Positions 1 through 8,500 of a DNA stretch of 59,621 nt are shown one piece after another. Location: positions 1 through 59,621 of IMG/VR virus record IMGVR_UViG_3300042197_002679. The stretch is one strand, 5' to 3'. This DNA comes from a virus. The first letter of the stretch is position 1; each line of letters opens with the position of its first letter. Under the pieces are notes generated by a model, which saw only the letters and a list, made by a program, of their open reading frames with translations, was not told where the DNA came from and made no database searches. The translations under genes were made by a program, and so were the position numbers.

Positions 1-2
1 GT

Positions 3-140
3 CGCAAAATCTTCTTCCTGTATCACTTTGCTCCCGATCGTTATACTCAATTCACGGACCTGATGTATACTCTGAACACCGATTATCATCAAGGTCTGAT
101 CACTAAAGAGCAGTTTGATAATACACTTCTGGCATTCTGA
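3..140 (+). CDS. C-terminal part of an unidentified protein (truncated by window edge)
   Basis: An open frame runs from the first bases to a TGA at 138-140 and gives the last 45 residues of a protein that ends in ITKEQFDNTLLAF. Its base composition is less AT-rich than most of the window and its codons look phage-like. I do not recognise the family, and no start or domain is visible because the gene begins outside the window. It is followed by about 90 bases without a gene and then a small ORF on the same strand, so it may be the end of an operon. Confidence 0.6.
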   Translation, partial: RKIFFLYHFAPDRYTQFTDLMYTLNTDYHQGLITKEQFDNTLLAF

Positions 141-230
141 TTATCTCTTCTAACTGATCATCAAGGGGAATGAGATGCGCCCTATAAAGACACTCACTCA
201 ACACACAGTTACTAACACACAAAACACAAA

Positions 231-356
231 ATGTCCAAGCAAGTTCTTATCTCTCTTCTGGCACAAGGTAACAACGGAAATGAAATTCTTCAGATCCTGG
301 ATACTCTTGCTGCTGATGCTGTGAATGATACTGAGGAGGCAGAAGTCGAGTTCTGA
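231..356 (+). CDS. Small acidic orphan, 41 aa, cyanophage type
   Basis: The ATG at 231 opens a 41-residue frame ending in TGA at 354-356. The peptide starts MSKQVLISLLAQGNNGNEIL and ends in a run of acidic residues. The first half could form an amphipathic helix; there is no signal peptide or membrane segment. Small proteins of this look are, as far as I remember, common in T4-like cyanophages, but no function is known to me. A hairpin that can act as a terminator begins 16 bases downstream. The leader is A/C-rich and I see no clear Shine-Dalgarno sequence. Confidence 0.6.
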   Translation: MSKQVLISLLAQGNNGNEILQILDTLAADAVNDTEEAEVEF

Positions 357-371
357 TTGATACTAACTGTG

Positions 372-400
372 GGGGCACTGGTTGACACTGGTGCCCCTTT
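372..400 (+). terminator. Hairpin terminator overlapping a promoter
   Basis: GGGGCAC at 372-378 pairs with GTGCCCC at 391-397, extended inward by two G-T wobbles and one G-C pair. The loop, 382-387, is exactly TTGACA. The stem is followed by TTTATGTTAT, a poor but present T-rich tail. It would end transcription from the 231-356 gene. The same bases serve as the -35 region of the next promoter. Confidence 0.5.
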
Positions 401-410
401 ATGTTATACT
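382..410 (+). promoter_or_regulatory. Sigma70-type promoter, TTGACA-17-TATACT
   Basis: TTGACA at 382-387 is a perfect -35 hexamer and TATACT at 405-410 is a good -10, separated by exactly 17 bp. The -35 hexamer is the loop of the hairpin at 372-397. Transcription would start near 417 and read the GC-rich element and the small genes after it. This is a host-polymerase (early) promoter type. Confidence 0.75.
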
Positions 411-440
411 CATAAGTATATGCGTAACAGCAGTATGTTT

Positions 441-543
441 ATGCGTTGATATCGTCGTTTGGCAGTGTTTTGCGGTCGGGGGGTTATAGCGGCGGGCGGC
501 GTTGTTATTAATGCCCCCCGTATTAAAAAAAGCAAACTACCCT
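441..543 (+). other. GC-rich element with a possible hairpin and micro-ORF
   Basis: This stretch is strikingly richer in G and C than its surroundings. CGGGGGG at 477-483 can pair with CCCCCCG at 514-520 across a 30-base loop. It also contains an open frame after the TGA at 447-449 (TTG at 459 or GTG at 465, ending TAA at 541-543). That frame would encode roughly 27 residues, GRGVIAAGGVVINAPRIKK in part. The same frame begins with ATG CGT before the TGA. It lies directly downstream of the promoter at 382-410. It could be a structured leader, a small RNA or a tiny gene; the sequence alone does not decide. Confidence 0.35.
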
Positions 544-568
544 AACCTACAGAGGTGACAAATCGACC

Positions 569-576
569 TCTAAATA
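569..576 (+). promoter_or_regulatory. Possible late promoter box (TCTAAATA)
   Basis: TCTAAATA matches the variant seen ahead of several structural genes here (38778, 45775, 54629). It lies 31 bases before the ATG of the 607 gene. An AGAGGT/ACCTCT inverted repeat (551-571) overlaps its first bases. Confidence 0.4.
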
Positions 577-606
577 TCACTTTCATAAAAAATTTCCGGA
601 AGTAAA

Positions 607-762
607 ATGCACTCACAATACCTTTCTAGATACTATCACCGAAAACCTTATTGGACATTCTGGAAAGTTATACTTGCAGGTTGGATCATTCGCTATCCAA
701 AACTTGTATGGGTGCCCTTTGGATTTTTATTTGCAGTCATATATAATGCAGTAACAAAATAA
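607..762 (+). CDS. Small membrane protein, 51 aa
   Basis: ATG at 607 to TAA at 760-762. The N-terminal third is basic and aromatic (Tyr, Arg, His, Lys). A hydrophobic stretch follows from about residue 20 to 47 with a proline-containing break, rich in Val, Ile, Leu, Phe and Trp. That would make one membrane helix or a hairpin of two short ones, with a positively charged cytoplasmic side. GGAAG about 7 bases upstream of the ATG is a plausible ribosome binding site. I do not recognise a family; similar tiny membrane proteins are frequent in cyanophages. A late-type box lies upstream, which would fit a role late in infection, but this is inference. Confidence 0.55.
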   Translation: MHSQYLSRYYHRKPYWTFWKVILAGWIIRYPKLVWVPFGFLFAVIYNAVTK

Positions 763-798
763 GATTTGTTACAAAAATTTTCCGGAGATATTTTTTGT

Positions 799-990
799 AT
801 GGAAAAGATTTATCACATCTATGCAAAAGATAGATGTTTATTTCATTCACTTAAAGAAGAAGAATTTTCAACTACTTGGGACATTTTAAACAATATGATT
901 GGTATTATGAAAACTGATTATCTTATTGAAGATCTATCATACGAAGAATTAAGTGTTAATAAAGAAGTAGCACTTAATTCTTCGTATTGA
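799..990 (+). CDS. Orphan, 63 aa, cyanophage type
   Basis: I start at the ATG at 799 because GGAG (784-787) precedes it at a usable distance; an upstream TTG at 766 would add 11 unlikely residues. The product starts MEKIYHIYAKDRCLFHSLKE, is mixed alpha/beta in character and has no membrane segment. I recall similar cyanophage proteins sharing the YHIYAKD and DLSYEEL motifs, with no function assigned. Its last 50 bases form a 17-bp perfect inverted repeat, so the C-terminal peptide is shaped by a DNA or RNA constraint. The following promoter starts inside the last codons. Confidence 0.65.
   Translation: MEKIYHIYAKDRCLFHSLKEEEFSTTWDILNNMIGIMKTDYLIEDLSYEELSVNKEVALNSSY
939..987 (+). repeat. 17-bp perfect inverted repeat, 15-base loop
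   Basis: Bases 939-955 (ATACGAAGAATTAAGTG) are the exact reverse complement of 971-987. The arms lie inside the 3' end of the 799-990 gene and stop one base before its TGA. No T-run follows, so it is not a classical intrinsic terminator. The -35 hexamer of the next promoter begins on the last base of the right arm. Confidence 0.85.
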
Positions 991-1015
991 CAAACCATAT
1001 ATAAACTGTTAAAAT
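987..1015 (+). promoter_or_regulatory. Sigma70-type promoter, TTGACA-17-TAAAAT
   Basis: TTGACA at 987-992 and TAAAAT at 1010-1015 are separated by 17 bp. The -35 overlaps the stop codon of the 799-990 gene and touches the inverted repeat. The predicted start, near 1022, is about 18 bases before the ATG of the glycosyltransferase-like gene, whose ribosome binding site would therefore be weak. Confidence 0.7.
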
Positions 1016-1039
1016 CTGAACTGAAAGTTATTTAATCTT

Positions 1040-1804
1040 ATGGCAAAAGGATTTACTGTTAAAGCTGCTGCACCAAAACCTAAAGAAGAATGGGATATTG
1101 ATGCGATTAAAGAAAGAATGCGTGGAAAGAGTATTGTATTCTGTCTTCCTGGTCGAGGGTGTTCTTTTATTTTTCTAAAAGCATTTGTACAACTGTGCTT
1201 TGATATGGTACAGAATGGTATGAGTATTCAAATTTCTCAAGACTATTCATCGATGGTTAATTTTGCGCGGTGCAAGTGTCTTGGTGCAAATGTACTTCGT
1301 GGACCAAAACAAATTCCTTGGGATGGAAAATTGCAATATGATTATCAACTTTGGATTGATAGCGATATTGTTTTTGATACAAATAAGTTCTGGCAACTTT
1401 GTGATCTGGCAATTTCGGAAGACGGCACCGAAAAGGAAGTAGTTGCTGGGTGGTATGCTACCGAAGACGGTCACACAACTTCTGTCGCACATTGGTTAGA
1501 GGAAGATGATTTCCGTAAGAATGGGGGAGTCATGAATCATGAAACTGTGGAATCGATCAGCAAGCGTCGTAAGCCATTTACTGTAGATTACACTGGTTTT
1601 GGATGGGTGCTTATTAAGAAAGGTGTATTTGAAAATCTTGAATACCCTTGGTTTGCTCCAAAGATGCAAGTGTTTGAATCTGGCAATGTTCAGGATATGT
1701 GTGGTGAAGATGTTTCATTCTGTCTTGATGCAAAAGAAGCAGGATTTGAAATTTGGTGTGATCCACGTATTCGTGTCGGACATGAAAAGACTCGTATTAT
1801 CTAA
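1040..1804 (+). CDS. Glycosyltransferase-like protein (GT-A fold type), 254 aa
   Basis: Probably a nucleotide-sugar transferase of the GT-A fold class. It has a beta-strand/turn pattern with DSDIVF near residue 109, which fits the metal-binding DxD motif. Near the C-terminus is a GEDVSFC segment followed by AGFEIWCDPRIRVGH, the arrangement of the catalytic acid loop and the following His in family-2-like transferases. No signal peptide or membrane segment is present. It has its own sigma70-type promoter just upstream and overlaps the next gene by one base (TAATG), so it heads a three-gene operon that ends at the 2102 terminator. The substrate cannot be told; modification of phage DNA or of a host surface glycan are both possible. 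Confidence 0.65.
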   Translation: MAKGFTVKAAAPKPKEEWDIDAIKERMRGKSIVFCLPGRGCSFIFLKAFVQLCFDMVQNGMSIQISQDYSSMVNFARCKCLGANVLRGPKQIPWDGKLQYDYQLWIDSDIVFDTNKFWQLCDLAISEDGTEKEVVAGWYATEDGHTTSVAHWLEEDDFRKNGGVMNHETVESISKRRKPFTVDYTGFGWVLIKKGVFENLEYPWFAPKMQVFESGNVQDMCGEDVSFCLDAKEAGFEIWCDPRIRVGHEKTRII

Positions 1805-1953
1805 TGAAAAGATATAACGTACTTTATCAAGGACGTAAAATTTATCAAAATCTCACTGAGGAAGAATGTAGTAATATTCTTCAAGACTTCTCCGAAAAGT
1901 TTTATGAAGGAGAAGAAATATATCCAGAACTCATTGAATTGGAGGAAGTTTAA
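1804..1953 (+). CDS. Small acidic orphan, 49 aa
   Basis: Its ATG overlaps the stop of the glycosyltransferase-like gene (TAATG), which implies coupled translation. The product starts MKRYNVLYQGRKIYQNLTEE, then has a helical, acidic second half ending in ELIELEEV. It lacks cysteine pairs, membrane segments or recognisable motifs apart from a short beta-like N-terminus. Its own stop overlaps the next ATG by one base, so it is the middle gene of a tightly packed operon. I do not recognise the family. Confidence 0.65.
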   Translation: MKRYNVLYQGRKIYQNLTEEECSNILQDFSEKFYEGEEIYPELIELEEV

Positions 1954-2096
1954 TGGCAAATCGCAAATCTCTGAGTGGCTCAGCACAAATTGAGTCGCAT
2001 CCAAAAAACACTCGACAGGGACTTGGGAAGAATACAAGATATTCTGCAACCAGCAGAAACAAAGCAAAGAAACCTTATCGAGGACAAGGTAAATAA
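1953..2096 (+). CDS. Small basic orphan, 47 aa, conserved in cyanophages
   Basis: ATG at 1953 overlaps the previous stop (TAATG). The 47-residue product is strongly basic, rich in Ser, Asn, Arg and Lys, and ends in KKPYRGQGK. I recall near-identical small proteins in many T4-like cyanophages, all without a known function. The composition suggests a disordered nucleic-acid-binding peptide, which is inference. A strong intrinsic terminator starts six bases after the stop. Confidence 0.7.
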   Translation: MANRKSLSGSAQIESHPKNTRQGLGKNTRYSATSRNKAKKPYRGQGK

Positions 2097-2101
2097 TCTA
2101 C

Positions 2102-2140
2102 AAAGCACTTAGAGGTCTCTTTAAGTGCTTTTTTATTTTT
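2102..2140 (+). terminator. Intrinsic terminator
   Basis: AAAGCACTTA (2102-2111) pairs with TAAGTGCTTT (2122-2131) over a 10-base loop. It is followed by a T-tract broken by a single A (2131-2140). It closes the operon 1040-2096. Confidence 0.85.
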
Positions 2141-2146
2141 TATAAT
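2141..2146 (+). promoter_or_regulatory. Possible -10 element (TATAAT) fused to the terminator
   Basis: TATAAT follows the terminator T-tract without a gap. No good -35 hexamer is found at 17 bp; TTTAAG at 2120-2125 gives a 15-bp spacer. It would place a start near 2153, about 70 bases upstream of the 2224 gene. Weak on its own; listed because the same arrangement recurs at other terminators here. Confidence 0.35.
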
Positions 2147-2223
2147 TAGTTACCGGAAGCGCCGTCGTTTCTCGTCCTGAAGAAAACCGTAACCCGAAAA
2201 CCTAAAACACAGAAATCCTTTGA

Positions 2224-2919
2224 ATGTCTTACCTAAACCACAATCTTCCCACGATTACTTGCTATATTCGTAATGAATTTCTCTTTAATCATAAAAAAGG
2301 TCATGGGGAGGTAACTTTATGTGACGTACACTCTGTAGCGTCCTTAGAGAAGCACGTACCCCTCTTTGAGGCGTTTTTAGAGAATGGGGTGAACTGGACT
2401 CGAAGACCAATTCATGCATTTTGTTGGAAACCAGATGCGCCCGTTCCTGAATTAGAAGAATGTATGTGGTGGGATTGTTTTTCTCCATATATCGATGTTC
2501 AAGTACGATCAAGATTGTCTAACTTACGTGCTGAACTGATCAATTATAAAGGGAAAAAGAATGAAGGAACTTATATGTTTACTCTTGATTGGTCATGGGA
2601 ATCAAAATCGACGTTAAATACAAATTTTAGTGAGACCCCAGAACACAAATGTGCCCATTTTTTCAAGATGGACAATGGAAACTTCTATGCATACCCAAAT
2701 AATAAGATTTTATGGTACGATGATGCATGGACTCGCAATAGAATTACTAAAAATCCAGGATATGAAATTGATTTAACCGAATATTCTGTTGAAAATCGTC
2801 GTAAAATTGAGACATCAGACGATTTTATGTACGAAATTAAAGAAATTCGGGATAGCAACCCCGTAAAAAGTTCTGATTTAACAAATCAGGAGCAAAACAA
2901 TGACCAAACAAGTCGATAA
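2224..2919 (+). CDS. Conserved cyanophage protein upstream of gp25, 231 aa, function unknown
   Basis: The 231-residue product opens with MSYLNHNLPTITCYIRNEFL and has many aromatic residues (Trp, Tyr, Phe) spread through a globular body. Sequences such as KKGHGE, WTRRPIHAFCW and HKCAHFFK look conserved and include several His/Cys, but no known metal-binding pattern. The last 30 residues are polar and probably flexible. I recall a homolog in the same place, before gene 25, in most T4-like cyanophages; no function is known to me. It overlaps the next gene by 20 bases, which suggests translational coupling. Confidence 0.75.
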   Translation: MSYLNHNLPTITCYIRNEFLFNHKKGHGEVTLCDVHSVASLEKHVPLFEAFLENGVNWTRRPIHAFCWKPDAPVPELEECMWWDCFSPYIDVQVRSRLSNLRAELINYKGKKNEGTYMFTLDWSWESKSTLNTNFSETPEHKCAHFFKMDNGNFYAYPNNKILWYDDAWTRNRITKNPGYEIDLTEYSVENRRKIETSDDFMYEIKEIRDSNPVKSSDLTNQEQNNDQTSR

Positions 2920-3160
2920 AGACGAAAAATTTATGAAAAATGAGTGGGGAACTGAATTTTTATCATCAGAATATGGTTGGGAAGCAAAAATAGAAAAGCA
3001 AAAAATTCTTCGTGAAATTAAAAATGACGATTTAACGCCAAAAAAACACGATTTTTATATTCAAAATGAAATTCACGAATTAATTCGCAATGATGACGAT
3101 TATGATGATTGGGAATATGGAACAGAACCTCTTTATGAGTCAAAAATCCCGAATAAATAA
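2900..3160 (+). CDS. Charged orphan preceding gp25, 86 aa
   Basis: ATG at 2900 lies inside the end of the previous gene and is preceded by AGGAG (2888-2892), a good ribosome binding site. The product is very rich in Lys, Glu and Asp and probably mostly helical or disordered; it ends in an acidic patch followed by EPLYESKIPNK. It has no recognisable domain. Its TAA stop lies at the end of a late promoter box (AATAAATA) that serves gp25, so it is the last gene before the baseplate operon. Confidence 0.7.
   Translation: MTKQVDKDEKFMKNEWGTEFLSSEYGWEAKIEKQKILREIKNDDLTPKKHDFYIQNEIHELIRNDDDYDDWEYGTEPLYESKIPNK
3152..3159 (+). promoter_or_regulatory. Late promoter box AATAAATA (gp25)
   Basis: AATAAATA differs from the T4 late consensus TATAAATA by one base. 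It sits 20 bases before the gp25 ATG and shares its last bases with the TAA of the upstream gene. Confidence 0.65.
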
Positions 3161-3179
3161 GATAGATTTATAGTATTCA

Positions 3180-3581
3180 ATGCCTTTAGAAAGGGTAAGT
3201 CAAAGTTTCAAAGACATCAGTATGACTTTTCAGAGCAATCCTCTGAACAGTGATTTAATTGCACTTAGAAATGAAAATGCAATTGCTCGTTCAATCAGAA
3301 ACATTGTCTTTACTGTTCCTGGAGAAAAATTTTATGATGAAACTTTTGGATCAAACATTTCAAATTCATTATTTGAAAATATTGATGACATCACGGCTTC
3401 AATCATTGTAGATGAAATTAAACAATCAATTATAAATTTTGAACCAAGAGTAAATTTAATCGACGTTCAAGCATTTCCTGATTTTGATAATAATGCATTT
3501 GATGTCATAATTACATATGAAATCGTAGGAGCAGATGTTCCAGCACAAGAATTACAGTTTGTTTTGCAACCAACTAGGTAA
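3180..3581 (+). CDS. gp25: Baseplate wedge protein gp25
   Basis: Homolog of T4 gp25 (132 aa; here 133), the small wedge protein with a lysozyme-like fold that joins the gp6/gp7 core bundle and helps hold the sheath start. The family landmark EPRV is present near residue 83 (FEPRVNLIDV), after the usual R/N-rich helix ENAIARSIRNIVFTVPGE. Beta-strands follow that match the C-terminal half of the family. It is directly followed by gp6 (two-base gap), the standard neighbour. A late box lies upstream, as expected for a virion gene. Confidence 0.93.
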   Translation: MPLERVSQSFKDISMTFQSNPLNSDLIALRNENAIARSIRNIVFTVPGEKFYDETFGSNISNSLFENIDDITASIIVDEIKQSIINFEPRVNLIDVQAFPDFDNNAFDVIITYEIVGADVPAQELQFVLQPTR

Positions 3582-3583
3582 AA

Positions 3584-5530
3584 ATGACACTAGTCAATTT
3601 CTCTAATCTAGATTTCGATCAGATTAAAACAACACTTAAAGATTACTTGAAGTCAAATTCAAACTTCACTGATTATGACTTTGAGGGGTCAAATTTATCC
3701 ACAATTCTTGATGTATTAGCATATAACACATATATTACTTCATATAATGCAAATATGGTTGCAAATGAAGTTTTTATTGATAGTGCAACACTTAGGGAAA
3801 ATGTTGTTGCTCTTGCTCGAAACATTGGATATATTCCAAAATCAAGAAAATCTTCAAGAGCAACAATCAGTTTTTTCGTGGACTGCTCAAACCCAACAGA
3901 ATTTCCAGTCATACCGGTATCATTAACTCTTAAAAAAGGTCCAGTAGCTAGCACTTCTGGAACTTTTGGAACCCAGTCTTTCGTTTTTTCAATCTTGGAA
4001 GACATCACAGTCCCAGTTTTCAACAATATTGCAACATTCAATAATATAACAATTTACGAAGGATCTTTGTTAACCTCAAATTTTACTTTTAGCACAAGAA
4101 ATATAAATCAAAGATTTATATTGCCAAACACTGGTGTTGATACTGAATTAATTTCAGTAAATGTCAAATCAAATGCGCAAGCATCTTCTCAAGTTTCATA
4201 TGTTCTTCAAGATAATTTGTTCTCAGTAAATTCGGAATCTAAAGTTTATTATTTGCAAGAAATTGAAGATGAAAGATATGAATTGTTATTTGGTGATGGT
4301 ATTTTTGGTAAAGCATTGGAAGAGGGAAATTATATTACTGCAGACTACATTGTCTCAAATGGAGATAGCGCGAATGGGATTAACCAATTTACTTTTTCTG
4401 GAAGACTCACATATACAAGAAATTCTATAGTGTATAATGCAACATCTGGCATATCACTATTAACTGCAGGATTACCATCTTCTGGTGGTGAAAATATTGA
4501 ATCGGTAGAATCTATTAAAAAATTTGCTCCAAGAATTTATGCTTCTCAAAATAGAGCTTTGACTGCAGATGATTATGAAACTTTAATACCATCTAAAATT
4601 TATCCAGAAACCGAATCAATTTCAGTTTTTGGTGGCGAAGAATTAATTCCACCTCAATATGGAAAAGTTTTTATTAGCATCAAACCAAGATTTGGAGATT
4701 TCTTACCAAATCTTGTGAAAGAAAATATTAAACTAAAATTGAAAAAATATGCTGTTGCGGGAATAGTTCCGGAGATTTTAGATTTAAAGTATCTTTATAT
4801 TGAAATAAATTCAAAAGTTTATTACAATACAAATCTTGCCCCATCCTCTGAATATGTTTCATCAATTGTCCAAAATAATGCAACAAAATATTCAGAATCA
4901 TCTGAATTAAATAAATATGGTGCTAGATTTAAATATAGTAAATTTTTAAAAGTTATTGACGATAGTCACGAATCTGTAACTTCAAATATTACAACTTTAC
5001 AAATAAGAAGAGATCTGCGAATTACTTTAAATACTTTTGCGGAATATCAAATTGGATTTGGAAACGAATTTAATATTAATAGTATGAATGGATATAATAT
5101 CAAATCAAGTGCGTTTAGAATATCTGGAATACAGCAAAATGTTTATCTATCAGATCTTCCAAACACCAATAGAGTAGATGGTTCTTTATTTTTATTCACT
5201 TTACCTTCATTGAATTCTACAAATCCCACTATAGTGAGAAGAAATGTTGGTAATATAAATTATAAGCAAGGAATTATAACATTAAATCCAGTTAATGTGC
5301 AGGCAGGAAAACTAAAAGATGGACAAACAATTATTGAAATATCTGCAACTCCTCGATCAAATGATGTAGTTGGATTGCAGGATTTATATTTGCAGCTAGA
5401 TATTAATAACAGCAATTTTGAAATGGTCGTGGATAATATATCATCCGGTCTTGATCCATCCGCGTCGAATTATATTTCATCTTCAAGTTATGTAAATGGT
5501 GCTTTAGTAAGATCTACAAGCATTTCATAA
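3584..5530 (+). CDS. gp6: Baseplate wedge protein gp6
   Basis: Homolog of T4 gp6 (660 aa; here 648), the baseplate J-like protein that forms the inner ring linking wedges. The N-terminus (about residues 1-110) holds the helical pattern ending in NIGYIPKSRKSSRA, typical of gp6/BaseplateJ proteins. The middle region has the beta-rich core with ELLFGDGIFGKALEEGNYI near residue 230. The segment ASQNRALTADDYETLIP near 325 is the conserved J-domain signature. Position between gp25 and a gp7-like gene agrees with T4 order. It is preceded by gp25 with almost no gap, so the two are co-transcribed. Confidence 0.93.
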   Translation: MTLVNFSNLDFDQIKTTLKDYLKSNSNFTDYDFEGSNLSTILDVLAYNTYITSYNANMVANEVFIDSATLRENVVALARNIGYIPKSRKSSRATISFFVDCSNPTEFPVIPVSLTLKKGPVASTSGTFGTQSFVFSILEDITVPVFNNIATFNNITIYEGSLLTSNFTFSTRNINQRFILPNTGVDTELISVNVKSNAQASSQVSYVLQDNLFSVNSESKVYYLQEIEDERYELLFGDGIFGKALEEGNYITADYIVSNGDSANGINQFTFSGRLTYTRNSIVYNATSGISLLTAGLPSSGGENIESVESIKKFAPRIYASQNRALTADDYETLIPSKIYPETESISVFGGEELIPPQYGKVFISIKPRFGDFLPNLVKENIKLKLKKYAVAGIVPEILDLKYLYIEINSKVYYNTNLAPSSEYVSSIVQNNATKYSESSELNKYGARFKYSKFLKVIDDSHESVTSNITTLQIRRDLRITLNTFAEYQIGFGNEFNINSMNGYNIKSSAFRISGIQQNVYLSDLPNTNRVDGSLFLFTLPSLNSTNPTIVRRNVGNINYKQGIITLNPVNVQAGKLKDGQTIIEISATPRSNDVVGLQDLYLQLDINNSNFEMVVDNISSGLDPSASNYISSSSYVNGALVRSTSIS

Positions 5531-5538
5531 TATAAAAA
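5531..5538 (+). promoter_or_regulatory. Possible late promoter box (TATAAAAA)
   Basis: TATAAAAA directly follows the gp6 stop and lies 32 bases before the next ATG. It differs from TATAAATA by one base at a position that matters in T4, so it is a weak candidate. Confidence 0.3.
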
Positions 5539-5569
5539 TTACTAATTAAGAAAATAAAATCCAATTAAA

Positions 5570-8500
5570 ATGACAGTAAAAAGAATTCAGTTTAGTAATA
5601 TTGTACAAAATCAACTTCCTGCATATGTTAGGGAAGAATTTCCTTTGATATCTGAATTTTTAAAGCAATATTATATCTCACAAGAGTTTCAAGGAGCTCC
5701 ATTAGATCTTATTCAAAATATTGATGAATACATCAAATTAAATGAAACAACAAATTTATCAGAAACATTGATATTGGGGACAGATGCAACTTTTGACGAT
5801 GATACAATAGTTATAGATTTAATTGCATCTCCTACAGGAACAGATGGATTTCCAGATTCTTATGGACTATTAAAAATTAATAATGAAATTATTACTTACA
5901 CGGGAAAAACATTCTCTTCCTTTACTGGATGTATTAGAGGATTTTCTGGTATAACCACTTACGTTACGGAAAACAATCCAGAGCAACTTACATTTTCCAC
6001 ATCAAGCGCAGAGGAACACGCTGGTAGTGTTTATGATGAAACAACAGGAGAATTAATATTTCTTGGAAGTAAAATAAACAATTTAAACGCACTTTTTTTA
6101 AAAGAATTTTTGACCAAGATAAAACATCAATTTTTACCCGGATTGGATGGAAGAAATTTAAATTCCCAATTAAATCAAAATCTTTTTATAAAACAATCAA
6201 AAGATTTTTATTTATCAAGAGGAACAGATAGATCATTTGAAATATTATTTAAGTCTTTATATAATGAGGATGTAAAAATTGTACGACCAGGTGATTATTT
6301 AATTACTCCTTCAAATGCAAATTATACAATTACAAATAATTTAGTTGTCGAAAGTATTTCTGGAGACCCATTACAACTTAAAAACTCTACCATTTTTCAG
6401 GACAAATATGGAGATACATTTACTAAGTCATATGCCCCAATTACAAAAGTAGAAAAAGTTATTTCTGGGATTGGTCAAACTTTTTATAAAATTAGTTATG
6501 ATGCTGGATATAATAGAGATATTAGAGTTGAAGGTGCATTGTATGGAAATTTTAAAGTTCATCCAAAAACAAGACTTATTGGACAAGTCTCTGCTGGAAC
6601 TACAATAATTGATGTAGATTCAACTGTCGGATTTAACAATAGTGGAGAACTTTTTGTCACCTATGAGGATACTACAACTGGTATAGTGTCATATACATCA
6701 AAATCATTAACTCAATTTTATGGGTGTTCTGGTATAAATGGAGAAATCTTAGATAAGTCTGATGTTGGTATTAATACTTATGCATATGGCAAATATTTTC
6801 TTGACGGATCAGAGGAAATAGTAAAATTTAGAATTAGTTCCGTATTAAATTCTATTGACTACCCAGATAATACATATTACAATTCAATAAATGACTCCAT
6901 TTTAATAAAAACTTTGGGTTCAAAAGCAAAAGATTTTGTTTCAAAAAATTGGTTTTATAATATATCTTCAACTTATCAAGTTTTAAGCATATCAATTGCA
7001 GATTCATCAAATAATACATATAGATTAACATTAGATACTGAACATTATTTAAAAATAGGAGACAAAATTAAAATTTTTGGGTCTGATAATATTGAAAAGG
7101 ATTCATTTGTTGTAGAAATTTTATCAGATAAATCCTTCATAATTACAGGACAGGGGCAATTATCGTTAACTGATACTTATACAGTTAAACGAAAGTTGTT
7201 AAAGGGGGAATCCAATACATTTCCAAATATTTCTAATTTTTCTGCAAATGTTCAAAATGTTTATACTGATTCTTCTGAGACTGGAAGTAAATCTAAAAAA
7301 ATATTAGTATCTTCTCAGTCCTTGCCATATTACAACGGACAACCTTTAGATGCAACGGACAGGTCAGTAGTTTTTTCTGGAACTTTTTTGGGAAATGAAT
7401 TTGCAATTTCATCATCTGATCATAATTTTTATACCGGAGATGCTGTTTACTATAAATCTTCCAGCAGTGTTCCACTTTTTGATGAGGGGCTTTATTTTAT
7501 TAAGAGAGTTAATTCGACAAAAATAAAATTATCTAAAAGTAGGACTGATATTTTTAATTTAAAATTTGTATCGGTTGACAATGAAACTACCGTAACAAAT
7601 GACAAATTAATACCATATAAATTTTATTTAAAAACTTTATATCCCCAAAATCTTCTTAGAGAAATTTCTGAACCAATATCGGACGGAAAATTATACGAAA
7701 CAATTCCTGGAACTACAGGGATTTTAATAAATGGCGTAGAGATACTTAATTATAAATCAACAGATACACTTTATTATGGCAAATTAGATGAAATTGAAGT
7801 TATTTCGCCAGGAAACAATTATGATATTATTGATCCTCCAATATTAAACATAGCAGATAATGTTGGAACAGGAGCAACTGGATATGTTACAGTTTCTGGG
7901 TCTTTAAAAGAAATTAGAATTTTAGATTCGGGATTTGATTATATTGAAACCCCAACAGTTAGCATTACTGGTGGTAATGGTGTGGGTGCTATTGCCAATG
8001 TAAATATGAAACTAATTGAGCACTCTACCGAATTCTTTTCCGATTTTGGATCTTCTCAAGTAAGTTTGGGATCTTCACTTTCTACTATAGGATTTGGCAC
8101 ATACCATAAATTTAGAAATGCGGAGCAAGTAATATATCAAACACAATCTCAACTTGCTATTGGAGGAATTACAACAAACTCATCATATTTTGTTTCTGTA
8201 GTAAATCCATTAACTGTAAAGTTACATAAAACACAAATTGACGCAATATCAGGCATTAATACAGTAGTTCTAACTTCTTATGGTATCGGCAAACATAATT
8301 TAAAATCATACAATAAAAAATCTGTAGTAGAATCTATCAATGTAATATCTGAGGGTGTTGGATATCAAAATAAACAGAGAACATCAAATTCTTCAGGAAT
8401 AAGTACTTTTTCTAACCAAATATTAATTACAAATCACGATTATGCATCGGGAGAAATAGTTAAGTATGTTGCGTCAGGATCGCCTGTAGGGGGTCTTATA

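Noticed and set aside
141-230. TATAAA at 183-188 as a promoter for the 231 gene
   Set aside because: No acceptable -35 hexamer at 15-19 bp.
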